64,000 nt of DNA from Lithospermum erythrorhizon. Lineage: Eukaryota > Streptophyta > Magnoliopsida > Boraginales > Boraginaceae. Location of the stretch: positions 248,001 through 312,000 of the forward strand of contig JADFUC010001147.1 of assembly GCA_019722365.1 (NCBI GenBank), read 5' to 3'. Positions 1 through 11,765 of the stretch are shown here, one piece after another. A program made the position numbers and the translations under genes. Below the pieces are notes generated by a model. That model searched no databases. It was not told where the DNA came from and saw only the letters and a list, made by a program, of their open reading frames with translations. Numbering within the stretch: the first letter of the stretch is position 1; every line of letters starts with the position of its first letter.

Positions 1-1226
1 AATGGTTTGACACCAACCTCTTTTCTTTGGGTTTTCGATTGGGCCCATTCGCCATGGCCCAAAGTTCATTTATTCTGGGCCATTGCTTCTTGACCTCGAT
101 CCATTTCTGGATGACCTAATTCATGGACCTGGCCCCTGACAAATTTATTTATTTTTGGGAATTATATCATATAGTCATTTCATATCTAAACAAAACTTTA
201 AGAAAATAAAAAAGATGGTTATCAATCAATTATGATGGCTAAGAGCCTTAAGTAACACTGCCGAGTTGTTATACACATTCAAACAAAGATTTTTCAAGAT
301 TAAATTATTAATTTATCCCTAAACACCCCTCCCCCTCTCCCCCTATTTTAAGTGGTGTTTTCAGAAGTTCACATTTGAGGTAAAATAATCATTTCAGCTA
401 TTTTTTTTACTATTTCAGTGTGTGTTTAGTGTTTCCTACAATGGATGTAGGTATTAACATTCCCGGTTACTGAGATTCTATAAAATGTCACCTTAATTAT
501 GAAAGTCGATACTTTTTTAGTCGAACCCGTCACACGAGACTTGCCTCGTAATGATTATTGGTTTGCCTAGTGTGATTAGGCTTGTTTAATGTAGACGCAC
601 CATATATTGACAAACTTTCTAGAGTTATGAATTGTGGACTTTTGAGCTAATAATCATTGAGAAAAAAGACTTCTGAACCAACCAAATGGAAAACATGAAC
701 GCGTAAAACAGTAGTATTCGTTGCCAATCGTAGTAGATAAAGTTTTGAAGCAATAATTAAGTCATACTATAACTGTCAATTTTTTTAAACATTAAAACAA
801 TTTATATAAATAAGATTAATTTAGACTAAAAAAATATACGGAGTACTTTTTAAATGATTAACCAAACACGTCTGTTAAATTATGATATTCCCTCCATCCC
901 AAAAACATAAAACGAAATGAGAGACGAAGTCTAACTAAATTAAGCACCCATTCACCAAGATTCATGATCACCAAACACATAGAACCCCAGGAAAAACCGT
1001 ATAACTACAACAAAGCAATACAATAGTCCTACAACAAATTGATCCCCAGACGCCAGTTCCGTGACTTGAACAAGATGCAAACAATCAGACAAATAAGATG
1101 GATGCATCAGAGGACATGTACATTTTCATGCTCAATAATACAAGAGCAACTGTGAACGAGAAACCTCGGTAGTTCAAAAAATCTACAGCTATCAGGATAT
1201 ATTACTTGCTACCTGATAAAGAGCAA
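1..1226. other. No gene seen; 3' flank of F-box gene
   Basis: No coding segment or splice-supported exon is visible on either strand. The part nearest position 1226 probably includes the 3' untranslated region of the minus-strand F-box gene. A short Stowaway-like end (ttccctccatccca) occurs near 888, but I found no partner end. Confidence 0.5.
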
Positions 1227-3556
1227 CTAAAAACGCTTTAATCTCTCCCTAAACTCGCTAGGATATATATGTACAGAGTCAACACATAGACCACCTTTTG
1301 TATGCGTGCAATCTATCTAAAGAATAGACTATAGGAGCCTGGTGGGAAAGGAAATTCAACCTCTCCATCAACTTCAAACCACCAGGTTTGCTGGAGATAA
1401 GCTACTGAAGCGAATCTACAAAGTAGATAAATCGATATCAATGCAAATAACAGATACCCACTATCTAACAAAGTAAAGAACTACTCCGCATATCTATCAG
1501 GTATAGTAAAGAACTATATCAGGTATTGCATCATCTACAATTGGAAACAAGTTCTAGCGTGTTATTGTGAGAAGAGAAAGTACCATAAGAGGCAAAATGA
1601 GAACTGCAGTGTCTTCATATTACTGAACACCAATTTATTTTGAATTCTTGAATCCTATTAGGATCACTAGAGCATGAAATAGTGAAGCTACAATAAAAAC
1701 AATGTGACATATCTAGGATCGACTCTATATTTCTAACGAGATATGAAACCAGAGCCATACTTTATATAAATAATAAAAAATGATTTACAACAGGTAAAAG
1801 AAAGAAACAGATGTGTCCCATTCCATAATGCTATAGCTTTAGCAAAAAATAAAATTTCAGATCATATTGTTAACTTCTCTTAGTTAGTCGCCACAGTTGA
1901 AGTAAAGATAAAACGAACAAAAAGTAAATTTTATCATTAGCAATTTCAACTAACAAATGACAAAGAGAAGTCGAACTTTATCAAACAATCTAAAACACAA
2001 GAACAATTCAAACACACATATATCCATTATCTCATACAATAAAGATAACGAGAATACAACAACAAATCAAGGAATCACCTTGATTCATCCATTGGCATCC
2101 TGCTCCAGTATCTCCGATCGTCTATCCCAGTTATAGCTAATCCATGGGAAGCTATAGACATACAAACCCTGCCTGAACTCTTATCCAACCAAGCCCTCTG
2201 CAACCAACGCAAATACCAACAACCACATCAGGAACTACCATTGCCTCAATGTAACAAACTAAATAATCTGACACAATTTTTAAACATATCCGCCACTAGC
2301 AAATACCATCACATGAATTCGTTAAAGAGAGGATTCCAAAATCCCTTTTTTCCTTGTAAATTCGGCCCTTGCAATATGACAAGGAACCAAACCTTGTCAT
2401 TGTGAGTAATATCTCGAGGACACTAGTATTAGCCTAGTGGCTTTCCAAAATCTAATATCCTTCCAAACTATATTAATTACAATTTATATAATCAAAGTCA
2501 AAACTAATAAAACAATAAAAAGCAATCATTTCACAACCCCTATAAGTCTATAACCCTTCTAATAATCAGTTCATCAACCCAACAAAATCATAGATAAAAA
2601 AACAATAACAAGTACACATTCAAAAACAAGAAGAAACTAAAATCTTAAACCTTTGTTAAAATTTACATAATCAATCAATCAAAACTAATAAAACAATAAA
2701 ATTCAATAAACCAAAAATATTATAATCCCATTTATTTACAATATAAAAATCATTTCACAACACCAATAACTCTTCTAACAACAAATTCACTTTGAAAAAC
2801 AATAATAAATTAAAAAAATTAAACCTTTGAGCCACCATCAAAAGAATTAGGTCTACAAAGCTTAGCATAAACTTCTTTCTTGCACAATTTTCTCCTTTCT
2901 CCAATATTATCATCGTCAAGAAATGCCCTTTTGGCCAAAATCTAACATCTTCCAAATATTTCTCCATAAACTTAGCTACTATTTCCTATCTATTTGTTAG
3001 GATTTACATAATAATTCAAAAGTCAAATTTTTTAAAATATTGTTTGAATGATATTTTATTTATCGAGGTGAACTAAGTGAAATATAACTATAAATATCAT
3101 TCACCTACATTACGCTCCAATTTAGGATCAATAAAAAACGGGTGAATCTAGATAAATGGATATAAATTATTTAACGCGATTAACTTATGTAAACATAAAA
3201 AATAAAAAAGGTTATACCTTTGAGCCACCATCAAAAGAATTAGGCCTACAAAGCCTAGCATAAACTTCTTTCTTGCACAATTTTCCCTTATCTCCATTAT
3301 TATCATCACAAAAAAATACCCTTTTGGTCAAATACTCATAATTTTCAGGCAATTTGGATTCCCAAACAAAATCAGCAGAAGAAGCTGAATTAAATGCCTT
3401 ATTGAGGATTGCTAGACTACAAATCTGGGGTGGGTCGAGGTGGATGAGGATTGAGGCTAGGGAACTCTCTGGTAAATCGGATAGGGTAGTCTGGGGAGGG
3501 GGTGGTTTCATGGGGGTGATTTGTTGGGTTGTGAAGGAGGAAAATGAAGAACCCAT
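1227..3556 (-). CDS. PP2-A13-like: F-box/PP2-A13-like protein gene, exon 3 damaged
   Basis: Three minus-strand exons: 3556-3218, 2197-2079 and 1415-1227. Junctions are AAG|GTATAA, CAG|AGG, AAG|GTGATT and GTAG|ATTC, and the phases agree. Exon 1 encodes an N-terminal F-box (around residues 25-65: LSDLPESSLASILIHL). Exon 2 reads AWLDKSSGRVCMSIASHG, then GIDDRRYW. Exon 3 opens with a PP2-type lectin-like segment (LQQTWWFEVDGEVEFPF). F-box proteins of this family are expected to act as SKP1-cullin-F-box substrate receptors, with the PP2 domain as ligand-binding part. After 'FFR' the family's next 75 or so residues are absent. The sequence jumps to the family C-terminus (IDCTHTKGGLCVDSV) in another frame, so translation stops at 1315-1313 after about 186 residues; the original stop is at 1229-1227. 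The recognition domain is therefore probably non-functional, unless the assembly is wrong. Confidence 0.85.
2825..2967 (-). repeat. Partial duplicate of F-box exon 1 inside intron 1
   Basis: This stretch matches the 3' end of exon 1 (3218-3360), including the end of the exon and the adjoining splice donor (AAG|GTTTAA here, AAG|GTATAA in the exon). Both copies share the run ending in GATGGTGGCTCAAAG. The copy carries substitutions and indels that break the original frame. It lies between exons 1 and 2 of the same gene and on the same strand, so it looks like an internal tandem duplication that has since decayed. Confidence 0.8.
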
Positions 3557-3653
3557 AGAGATGGGGTGGGGTGGGGAATTTTGGAATGAGGGAGGGAGAT
3601 TGTGAAGTATAGATACGTTGGACTAGTGGGAGTAGTGTGAGGGAGGTGGTGCA

Positions 3654-3659
3654 TTTATA
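3654..3659 (-). promoter_or_regulatory. TATA box candidate, F-box gene
   Basis: Reading TATAAA on the minus strand, about 98 bases upstream of the F-box ATG at 3556. That spacing leaves room for a 5' untranslated region of roughly 65-70 bases. Position is the only support. Confidence 0.45.
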
Positions 3660-3660
3660 A

Positions 3661-4779
3661 TGTTCCCAAGCTTTAAGTCTTTAAAAAAAATTGAGTGAAA
3701 TTAGATGAGGGTAAAATTTAAAAAAATAATTTAGATGAAGTTAATTGAGGTGAATATTTTAAATTGTTGTTTGGATATTATTTTAATTGATATAGTGAAT
3801 CAAGATGATATACAATTAAAACTATCATTCATATGTATTATATTCGAATAGAGTTAAATGAAAAAACAGATAAATCTAAATCATTTAATTTTCATTAATT
3901 TAGATGAAGAAGATAAATGAAACAGAATGGAGTGTATATGACCATAGATAGTTGGACCGGTGGAACTTTAGGTAGATGCCTTTATTTATAATGAAATACT
4001 TTGGAAGGTTCCCAAGCCTTGCTTTTAAAGGGGTCGAGCATATTTTGAAGGCAAAAATTAATAAAGGTGCATGTTCAGGATTATATCCTGAACATGTGAA
4101 TAATAATGTGTTGGGCATTTTGAAACTTCATTATTTAAAGTTTCAATTATCATATTTGAATAATAAAAAAATTTCATTATTTATCTTTTTTTATGTTTAT
4201 GAAATTAATAAATCGTTTAAATGAAATAGATTACAAATGAGAGAATGTTGGTTACATATTCGGTTACCAGATTGTTTAAACTTTTACATTGTTAACTTTG
4301 TTGGCGCTCTCTTTTTATTATCGGCTTTAATTTTCTTTGTTACACTTTCATGTATTAGTGTGAATTTAACATAAAGGTTTCTTGGGTGTTTTGTGTTTCG
4401 TGTGTCGTTATCGTTATTATTTTTTAGCAACTCCATTTCTCAGACGATTAGAGAAAATTTGATGTCCTCAATTTTCTCTTTTCTAGTTTAATGTGAAACA
4501 TATACTCCTCCAAAATTGTTGAATGAAGTCTTTTTAGCCAATTTGTATCAAAATTCTATAATATAAATTTGATTATAATATATCAAAATATAGTATTTTT
4601 ACCATGTTTCTATAGTATTGGTAAGTTTTCATTATTAATGGTTCAAGTTAAAAAAAAAATTGAGTGCTCTAATTGACATACATAACTTCCAAGTTTTATC
4701 CATTAATATTTGGACTAATGTAATAGCTCAATCATCTTTCAAATGTTACGATTAAGATAAAGAATCTTGTTAGTTGGAA
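3661..4779. other. Intergenic, no gene seen
   Basis: AT-rich sequence with no supported coding segment. The one clear structure is the 27-nt palindrome listed separately at 4070. Confidence 0.5.
4070..4096. repeat. Perfect 12-bp inverted repeat, 3-nt spacer
   Basis: Arms CATGTTCAGGAT and ATCCTGAACATG are perfectly complementary around the spacer 'tat'. No run of T or coding gene next to it suggests a terminator or attenuator role. Confidence 0.9.
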
Positions 4780-4916
4780 TTATATGTACAATGGTTAAAT
4801 ACTTTCAAATTAACTTATACTTCATCGAAACCATAGTTACTCTTTTAAGTCCTAACAATCATTTAGTTTCGAATATAATGGTTGACTTTTTAATTTTAAA
4901 GTCAGATTTTTGTATA

Positions 4917-5183
4917 TATTATCTTCGTCCAGTTCAGTTTTGAAGTTGTCTTCACTTTGAAATCGTTTCGCGTAGATTAAGAAATAAAAAGTAGTCGAAA
5001 TGCGTTGGAAATGTAGAATGACAATTAGTTGAGAAACTTATATAAATGGGTTGGTTGATAATTTAATAGCAAAATGGAATTAAAATGTAGAATTATAATT
5101 TTATCTTTAGAAAGAAGGAATGAAATCAATTTGAAAGCAAAAAATTAGCTAAGAAAAGGCAATGATACTTGATGGATGGAGTA
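4917..5183. mobile_element. Stowaway-like MITE, copy 1
   Basis: The left end reads tatcttcgtcc and the right end gatggatggagta, resembling the inverted Stowaway ends that flank a TA target. The interior is non-coding and paralogous to 8664-8915: both contain 'tagtcgaaa', then 'ttgataatttaat'. The ends are decayed and the limits are approximate. Confidence 0.45.
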
Positions 5184-5707
5184 TAAATTTGGTGAAAATA
5201 TAGTAATTCAACGCAATTAAAATAGTCATTTTTATCAAAAGAAATTTAGTATACAAAGTATCAATTAATGTTACAAAATTTGTTAGCTTTGATAATTGAA
5301 AATAAAGTATGCGACCTTTTAGGGATGGGCAGGAGTAGTAATTACTGATCACGATTATTACATAAAAAGATATTGTTGCGATTTAAGCGAAAATATATTG
5401 ACAAGTAATAGTACTGAAACTCTGAATTATAATTGGGGTTGTTTAGTTGGAAGTCGGAACTGCTACGATTACAATTAATAATATTTTTATGTTAGAATCA
5501 TATGTATAAATATGTAGACATTTTTTATTAAAGTTTAAATTTTAATACTTTCGATTAACTTATACTTCATGACAACCGTAATTACTCTTCTAATCCTAAG
5601 AATCATCTAGTTTCGAATATGTGGTTGACCTTTTTTTAATATTGAAGTCAAATAATTTTTATATATTATATAAATTTGGTGAAAAAATATATGAAAAATG
5701 TAGTTTT

Positions 5708-5813
5708 TCAATGCATTCACTATTAAAATAACCGTTTTTATTCAAAAGAAAGTTATTATATCAATGCATTCACTATTAAAATAATCATTTTTATTCAAAA
5801 GAAAGTTATTATA
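5708..5813. repeat. 53-bp tandem duplication
   Basis: Two adjacent copies (5708-5760 and 5761-5813), both beginning tcaatgcattcactatta. They differ only at a few positions (ataaccg versus ataatca). The duplication is young compared with the surrounding larger duplications. Confidence 0.9.
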
Positions 5814-6143
5814 TCAAGTATCAATTAATGTTACATAATTTAATAGATTTGATTATTGAAAATTTAGATATCAAAAAAGAAGTTGGTGATTTAAACATAA
5901 AATATACTTCCTATCAATTGACAAGTAATAATATCGAAACTCTTATACGCATAATCAGAATCAGTTAGTCAAAAATTTCATGACATTAATATTTTATTCA
6001 AAAGAATGTATATCAAGTACTCCATATCAATTAATGTTACAAAATTTAATAGATTTGATTATTGAAAATTTAGACATAAAAAAAGATGTTGGTGATTTAA
6101 AAGTAAAATATAGTCCCTATCAATTGACAAGTAATAATACCGG

Positions 6144-8254
6144 CGTTGAAGTATGAAACACCGGCCTTTGGCCGAAGACCATCGTGAGGCCATCGAGACC
6201 CCGATGAAATTCGCCGTGCAGCGAAGACCGAAGGATTGTGGGAGGCATTCTCGATGGGGTCTCAAGCGGCACAATGCGGCCGAGGCCGATTTTAAGCGTT
6301 TTTGAACTTCGGAGCCCAAGCACAAATAACTGTAGGTTTTTTGTTAACTTTATAAATATATGATATTTTTTATGAAGATGATTGAAGGTATACGTGAACT
6401 TGAGTTGAATAATATGAATAACATAATTAATCAAATTGGCAACTGTGGATTTGTTATCGATGATGAATGGGAAAGCTTTAATTATTTTAATGGGTTGTCC
6501 AAATAGTTGAATCCGTGAGGCGGAGTCGGTGAGTCATGTACTATTGGGAAGGACTGTTGAACTCTAAATATATGTTGTTGCTCGGATTTTGGATGAGAAA
6601 ATTTGTTGAAGGAAACAAATTAATGAAGAGGTGGTCAGGGGTCTACTTTATTTCGCAGGAGATGGAAGTAGGAAGAGCTGACCATGGGAGCAAGACTAGC
6701 GAGTGGGTCGGACATGCGGAGTTGAATAATGTTGAATTGTGGCAAGAAAGGTCACATTGAAGCATTGCAAGAAATATCGATGTAGTGGCATTAGAAGATG
6801 CTCTTACGATGATTGGTGAGGATTTGTTGACTCTTGGGTGTTGGATTACGGAGGCGTCATGTCGTATCAGCGGTGATTGTAGCATAATGAAGATATGTTG
6901 GAAATTTGGGAAAGATGCGTCTTGTAGATGAAAGGGCTATAATGTTTTGTGGTATGGGTGATGTTGATTTGAGGTTATCAAATAGTTCGTATTATGGAGG
7001 ATTAAGAGGTGGATAATATTACTTGGCCCGGCAGTGTCTCTTTATTTCAGTTAGTCGGTGGATGTTGAGGAGTCCATGAAATTATATTTTGTGGTGAGGT
7101 CTCGAAGGTGACAAAAGGGAGCTACGTGTTGTTAAGCAGAAGAATTGTCGGGTACTACATATAGGGTTGCAAAGCGAAAGAGGTGTTGCGAGGATCGTCG
7201 GGATTAGCAAGTGTAGGAAAAGATGAGGTAAAAGGGTCTCGACCTCTTAATATTATACTAGGCTGAAAGAAGGTGTTGATCAAATACCGAATGTCAATGA
7301 ATAGAATAAATGATCAAGGACAAAGAAAGAGAAAGAGGTCATTGACGATCAAATTTCCCGAGGCACACGTGAGAGAGATAAGAAAGGTCGGCAGAGTGAA
7401 GAAAGAGCGTGTTGTTGTTGAATGCTTAAAGAAAAAATCCAACATGGCGATGGTTTTTGAAGTTGCTGACTTCTTCGATAGGTAAGTTGGTGACATTCAA
7501 TGATATTCTTGGATTGGAGAAGAAGACAGCGGGTTGGGTTAGAACTTCGGTGAGGAGTTTGAGGACGATGAACTCGGAGATGCTTCAGCTGCCAGAGATT
7601 CAAGACTAATGGAAAAAGAGCGAATCGAAAATGCTTGAGAGTGGGGAAATTGTTGAGTATGTAGCCAATTTTTTGGCCTTTTGGCCAAAACCGTCATCGA
7701 GAGGCCATGAGACCCAGTCTCGATGGGGTCTAAATGTCTTGAACCGGGATTGTAGGGCTGTTGAGACCCCATGATACCAAGTCTTGATGACTTGTCTTGA
7801 GATGGCTGATTTGAAAACTTGGGCGAAAAGCTTAATGCTGAATTTTTTTGTACTATAAATATATGATGTTTTCATGAATTCAAGATGTACTCAAATTATT
7901 AGAATGCATAGAAAATAGTGTGAAGAGATTTGTGAGGCTTGTGATTAGAGCTTTCAATTTATAAGAAAGAAACATCTAGTCTGAGAGATAGTAGAGATAT
8001 GGTTCTTAGTAGTGCTTTATGAAATAATTGTGCTTGTGAGTTATTAGTGGATGCGAAATTTGGATTAGCTCTGGCATTTAGAATTGAGCCAAAGGTAGTG
8101 CTTACATTATCGTTTATTGCTTTTCTCTTTTGTTTATCATGCTCACGGGTGGCGTAGATTATCTGGTGAAGTTTGGATTATAAATCGTAGGTGGGGATTC
8201 GTGTTATTGGATAATTAGAGGACGTTTTAATTGTGCAATAATAATGTAGAATTC
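6144..8254 (+). mobile_element. Decayed, internally deleted Ty1/copia retrotransposon
   Basis: The element runs from a degraded 5' LTR (about 6144-6430) to a longer 3' LTR (7651-8254). Between them, in broken plus-strand frames, three copia gag-pol pieces can be read: a CCHC zinc-knuckle remnant (NCGKKGHIEA, near 6733-6775), a protease-like stretch (DALTMIGEDLLTLG then WITEASC, near 6790-6870), and the segment before integrase (VTKGA, near 7105). Stops and frameshifts are frequent. Reverse transcriptase and RNase H are not recognisable, and the interior is only about 1.2 kb, so the element has lost most of pol and cannot be autonomous. A purine tract (agtggggaaat) sits directly before the 3' LTR. 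Both ends abut 'taata'-type sequence, a possible target duplication. Assignment to copia rests on order and motifs. Confidence 0.7.
7651..8254 (+). repeat. 3' LTR of the copia element
   Basis: It starts TGTTGAGTATG right after the purine tract. It shares with 6144-6430 the 'ggccttttggcc'/'ggcctttggcc' block, a 'tctcgatggggtct' word and a TATA-like 'ataaatatatgat'. The right limit is placed where the sequence again matches the duplicated flank (compare 8265-8325 with 5940-5993). Confidence 0.6.
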
Positions 8255-8663
8255 TAATAACTTGAACTTCTTGCATAATAATTGGATTCGTTTGAGTCGA
8301 GGAAGTTTCACGACATTAATATTTTTGTGAATTAGAGCAAAACAAAGTATTTACTTGAGAGAATTTATGAGATGTCAATAGGGCTAATATTGTTGACGGA
8401 AGTTTACTCATAATAGGTGTTGTTTTAGTTGTTATTCAAATACTTTTTCCTAATTTATAGTAGTTTAACATAATGAGTCGTTTAATTTAGAAATACAAAA
8501 ATACCGCTTCATTAATTATTAAATCAGGAGATTATTTGAGGAGGTTAGTTTGGCGGTTTCGAGGAAGAAGCTTAGTGAACTAAATGCTAATGGCTGACAT
8601 TAGTGTATTTTATACGGATGTACTTAATTAAAGTTAATGAATAAGATGAAAGGAGTAGTAATT

Positions 8664-8915
8664 ATATTATCTTCCATTTCTGGATTCATTTTCTTTATCT
8701 TTGTCGTTTGTATATAGAATTGAGAAAAATAAAATAGTCGAAAGAATGCATTGAAAATGTCAAATGTCAATTAATTAGTATATAATTGGTTAGTTGATAA
8801 TTTAATAAGAAAAAATAGTCGAAAAATTAGATTGAAATGTTACTCGAAAAACGAAGTATTTTGAAACAAGAATTCAAAACTAAAAAGACAAATAAAAAAT
8901 AAGGGAGGAAGTATT
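8664..8915. mobile_element. Stowaway-like MITE, copy 2
   Basis: Paralogue of 4917-5183. It starts tattatcttcc, shares the internal words tagtcgaaa and ttgataatttaat, and ends aagggaggaagta. It is non-coding. Confidence 0.45.
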
Positions 8916-9364
8916 ATGTACGGCGTAACTATATATTAAAGTTAATAAATTAAGATGTACGGAATACGATTTATAAGGCGCGCATTTAATATCATTACGG
9001 TATCGATGCAACATATACTATGAAGATGAGTTGATGAAAACTTCATAAAAATCTAAATAATCTAAAAACAACTAAAAAATTCCAGAATTGCATCGATAAT
9101 TAACAATTTAGAGCAAAACTAAAGTTGTACGCATGAAGAGAATTACTCCACGTATGTATGAGTGGAGAATTATAGTTCAAATAGAAGTATGCGATAACAG
9201 TAGCATGGTGAACCATCTTATTAATTCAAGAATTATAGATTCAGGAGTAATCTAATATCTCCTTTTTTACTTATTTAATAATTTCTTGAAATTATTTTAG
9301 TGTTAAATATAAAATAGAATAAACTTTTAAGACAATTCATATTTTTATATATATAGATTTGATA

Positions 9365-9573
9365 CTCTCCGTCGGTTGTAAGAACATTTATTTTTCATTA
9401 GGATTTATAAGATTAGATTACATAAATATAATGCGGAGTATGTGTTTTCTCTATTATATCCTTAATATATAATGAAAGATATGGAACATTAAATAGTGGA
9501 TCATTATATCAAATAAAAATAAATGACAATTTTGGACTAACATTATTATTCAACTAATTTTGAACGGAAGGAG
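9365..9573. mobile_element. Stowaway MITE
   Basis: About 209 bp bounded by TA dinucleotides (9363-9364 and 9574-9575). The left end is ctctccgtcggtt; the right end read in reverse is CTCCTTCCGTTCAAAA. This is the imperfect inverted-end pattern of Stowaway (Tc1/mariner-derived) MITEs. There is no coding capacity. Confidence 0.6.
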
Positions 9574-9575
9574 TA

Positions 9576-11765
9576 TAATTTATGTGATAGAGTACTTTCT
9601 TTGTCTACCTGTGCCTCTACATGTATTTGTGAATATTGTAATTTCACATTTTCTCATTGATGCACCTATTGGACGTCATCTTTCATCTCAAACGATTCTC
9701 TAATTTCTCACAAATTATTTCATCTATAATCATGTATTTGCTTGTTACTCCAGACAACTCCCTCAACATTGTTATCACACTGTTGATATTTTGCTGACCA
9801 ATATTATGCACCATAAAACATAGTTGGTCTTATATTATCATATTTATTCTTGATTTTTTGGGGATCTTTATGTTACAAAACACATACACCGGATGCACTT
9901 GTAAATTTATTTTATCATACTTGATTAATATATCTAATATTATTATCCAACTCCCCATTATTATTATTATGAATACTAACCTCAAATATTGAAAAAAAAA
10001 ATCCACCTGCAACAACACTTATTGAAATGTAATATTCCAAAACTAACGGCAAAGTGTCGAATTTCAAATGCATTGCAAACAATGAGTCACCGAACAACCA
10101 ATTAGAAAGTGTAGTTGAGTCAGGTGATGAAGCAAAACAAAATAAAAAAATAGTCAGCTGACTGAGAGATTAAACTAAAATAGAATGAAGCACTTTAAAT
10201 TTATAATTTGGCTTGGCCTAGCCAGGCCTGGCGGTGACTCACATTGTCGTGCCCCAGACATGCCAAACACCAGAACCACATGGAGTTAGTAAGAGCCACA
10301 TATTCTTCCACTAATTGATGGTCGGTTTAATTTATTCTGACTTGCCAATTTTTAATCTTCAACAACTAAGAAAAGCTAGCAAAAGGGGAGGGTGGTACAT
10401 AAGACATATTGGCTTTATAAGAGTTTGATATTCAGATGATAAGGAGGATGTCATCTCTTGTGTCTTTAGATTAATCTCATTGGATAGGTTTGCATTAATA
10501 ACCCGATCTGTATGATATAGAAGTAATGATTGATCTAGACATTAGATTCGCACGGCCTTACAAATTAGAATATTATCGGAATAATGCTTGGGGTCCAAAG
10601 CTAGCGAGTTTCTTTGCGTGAGCAACCCCGGCTTGGATGCGTTAAGTCAGAAGTAGCTAACGATAATCACATAAATAAATAAAATTGGTCTTTAGATCGA
10701 TCCAGCGATTGGCGCAAAGTGAATGGATGGAATGTGACAGCAGAATAAATGAATGGGCCACAGATGCGAGAGACCGTCTGCATGGCAGAAATTTCGGTAA
10801 AGGGAGGAACGGCCGGATTAGCGATTATGACGATGGCAGCGAGCTGATTAAGAGGAGTAATTATGAGGCCAATGAGGCCGTAATTCTACATTACGCAATG
10901 AGCATGAACATTATCATCAAACCAGTAATGGGCCAGCTATTGAAGTAGCGATGAGATAAGCATAAAGGGTGAACCATTTGTCATTTCTGCAGAATCGTCG
11001 ACTGCTGAAAGAGTGAAAATTGAAAATCATAGTAGATGCGAAAGTAGCCGGGATCAAAGAATTAAAAGCTTGAGAGGTATGTATAAATACTGAGAATTGA
11101 GCACGAGACCTCTTTTAGATAGCGGTTACAGTTGGATATCACTAGGACTTTGATCTCGGCCTTAGTTTGAAATGATACAAATTAGGTATTTCCGGAAAAC
11201 CTCCTCAAATATTTAAAAAATACGCAACTGAATTAAAAGGATAAAAATTTGAGATGAGCCAAATCCAATTTTTTAATCTCTATATACTTCGAGATAAGCG
11301 GAGTTTTCCAATTACTATTTTAATTCCCATTTGATTAAAATTAGATAGTTTTCTAGTTTGGGACAATCCAAAATGCAATAATATATAAGCCATTTCAGGC
11401 CAACTCGTTTAGTTTCCTGCAGCCAACGGTTTACATTAACACAACAAAATCGGGGAAAAATGTTTTCTTAAAATATATTAACTAAATTAACGGTTCTATA
11501 TAAATCCGATTTTAAGGACTGTTAATGGAAATTAGAGCGTCTAAAGGTCCACTCGAGTTATAGTTAAGGAGAAAACATAATAAGTGCTAATTTTAATTTC
11601 TTATAAACGTATAATGAGCAATGCACATTATAATTAAATATAAATAATCGCGCCCTCCCCCTCCCCCCCCTCCCCATCAAACAAAACCATTATCTAATTT
11701 TGTGCTTGGGCAAAGTCTTGAGATTGGTGATATAATCAATTAATACCTTCCCAAACCCAAAAGCG
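9576..11765. other. Gene-poor stretch with unidentified fragments
   Basis: No gene could be supported. 10200-10950 is less AT-rich and has an open frame without an ATG start (10685-10948) that I do not recognise. It may be transposon debris. A C-rich tract (ccctcccccctcccc-like) lies near 11652-11678. Confidence 0.4.

Larger units (their letters stand above)
4780..6143. repeat. Local segmental duplications
   Basis: Several blocks recur in the same order. 4780-4930 matches 5500-5670 (shared words 'ttaacttatacttcat' and 'tagtttcgaata'). A block with 'tatcaattaatgttaca' and 'tgacaagtaata' occurs around 5240-5410, 5815-5935 and 6020-6140. The copies differ by substitutions and small indels. The third copy is interrupted by the copia element that starts at about 6144. 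Confidence 0.7.

Noticed and set aside
6059..6434. Minus-strand open frames over the copia 5' LTR
   Set aside because: Antisense to the LTR and repeats, no protein-like motif; by-product of the GC-richer LTR.
10685..10948. 87-codon plus-strand frame
   Set aside because: No ATG at the start and no recognisable motif; left as unidentified fragment rather than a gene.
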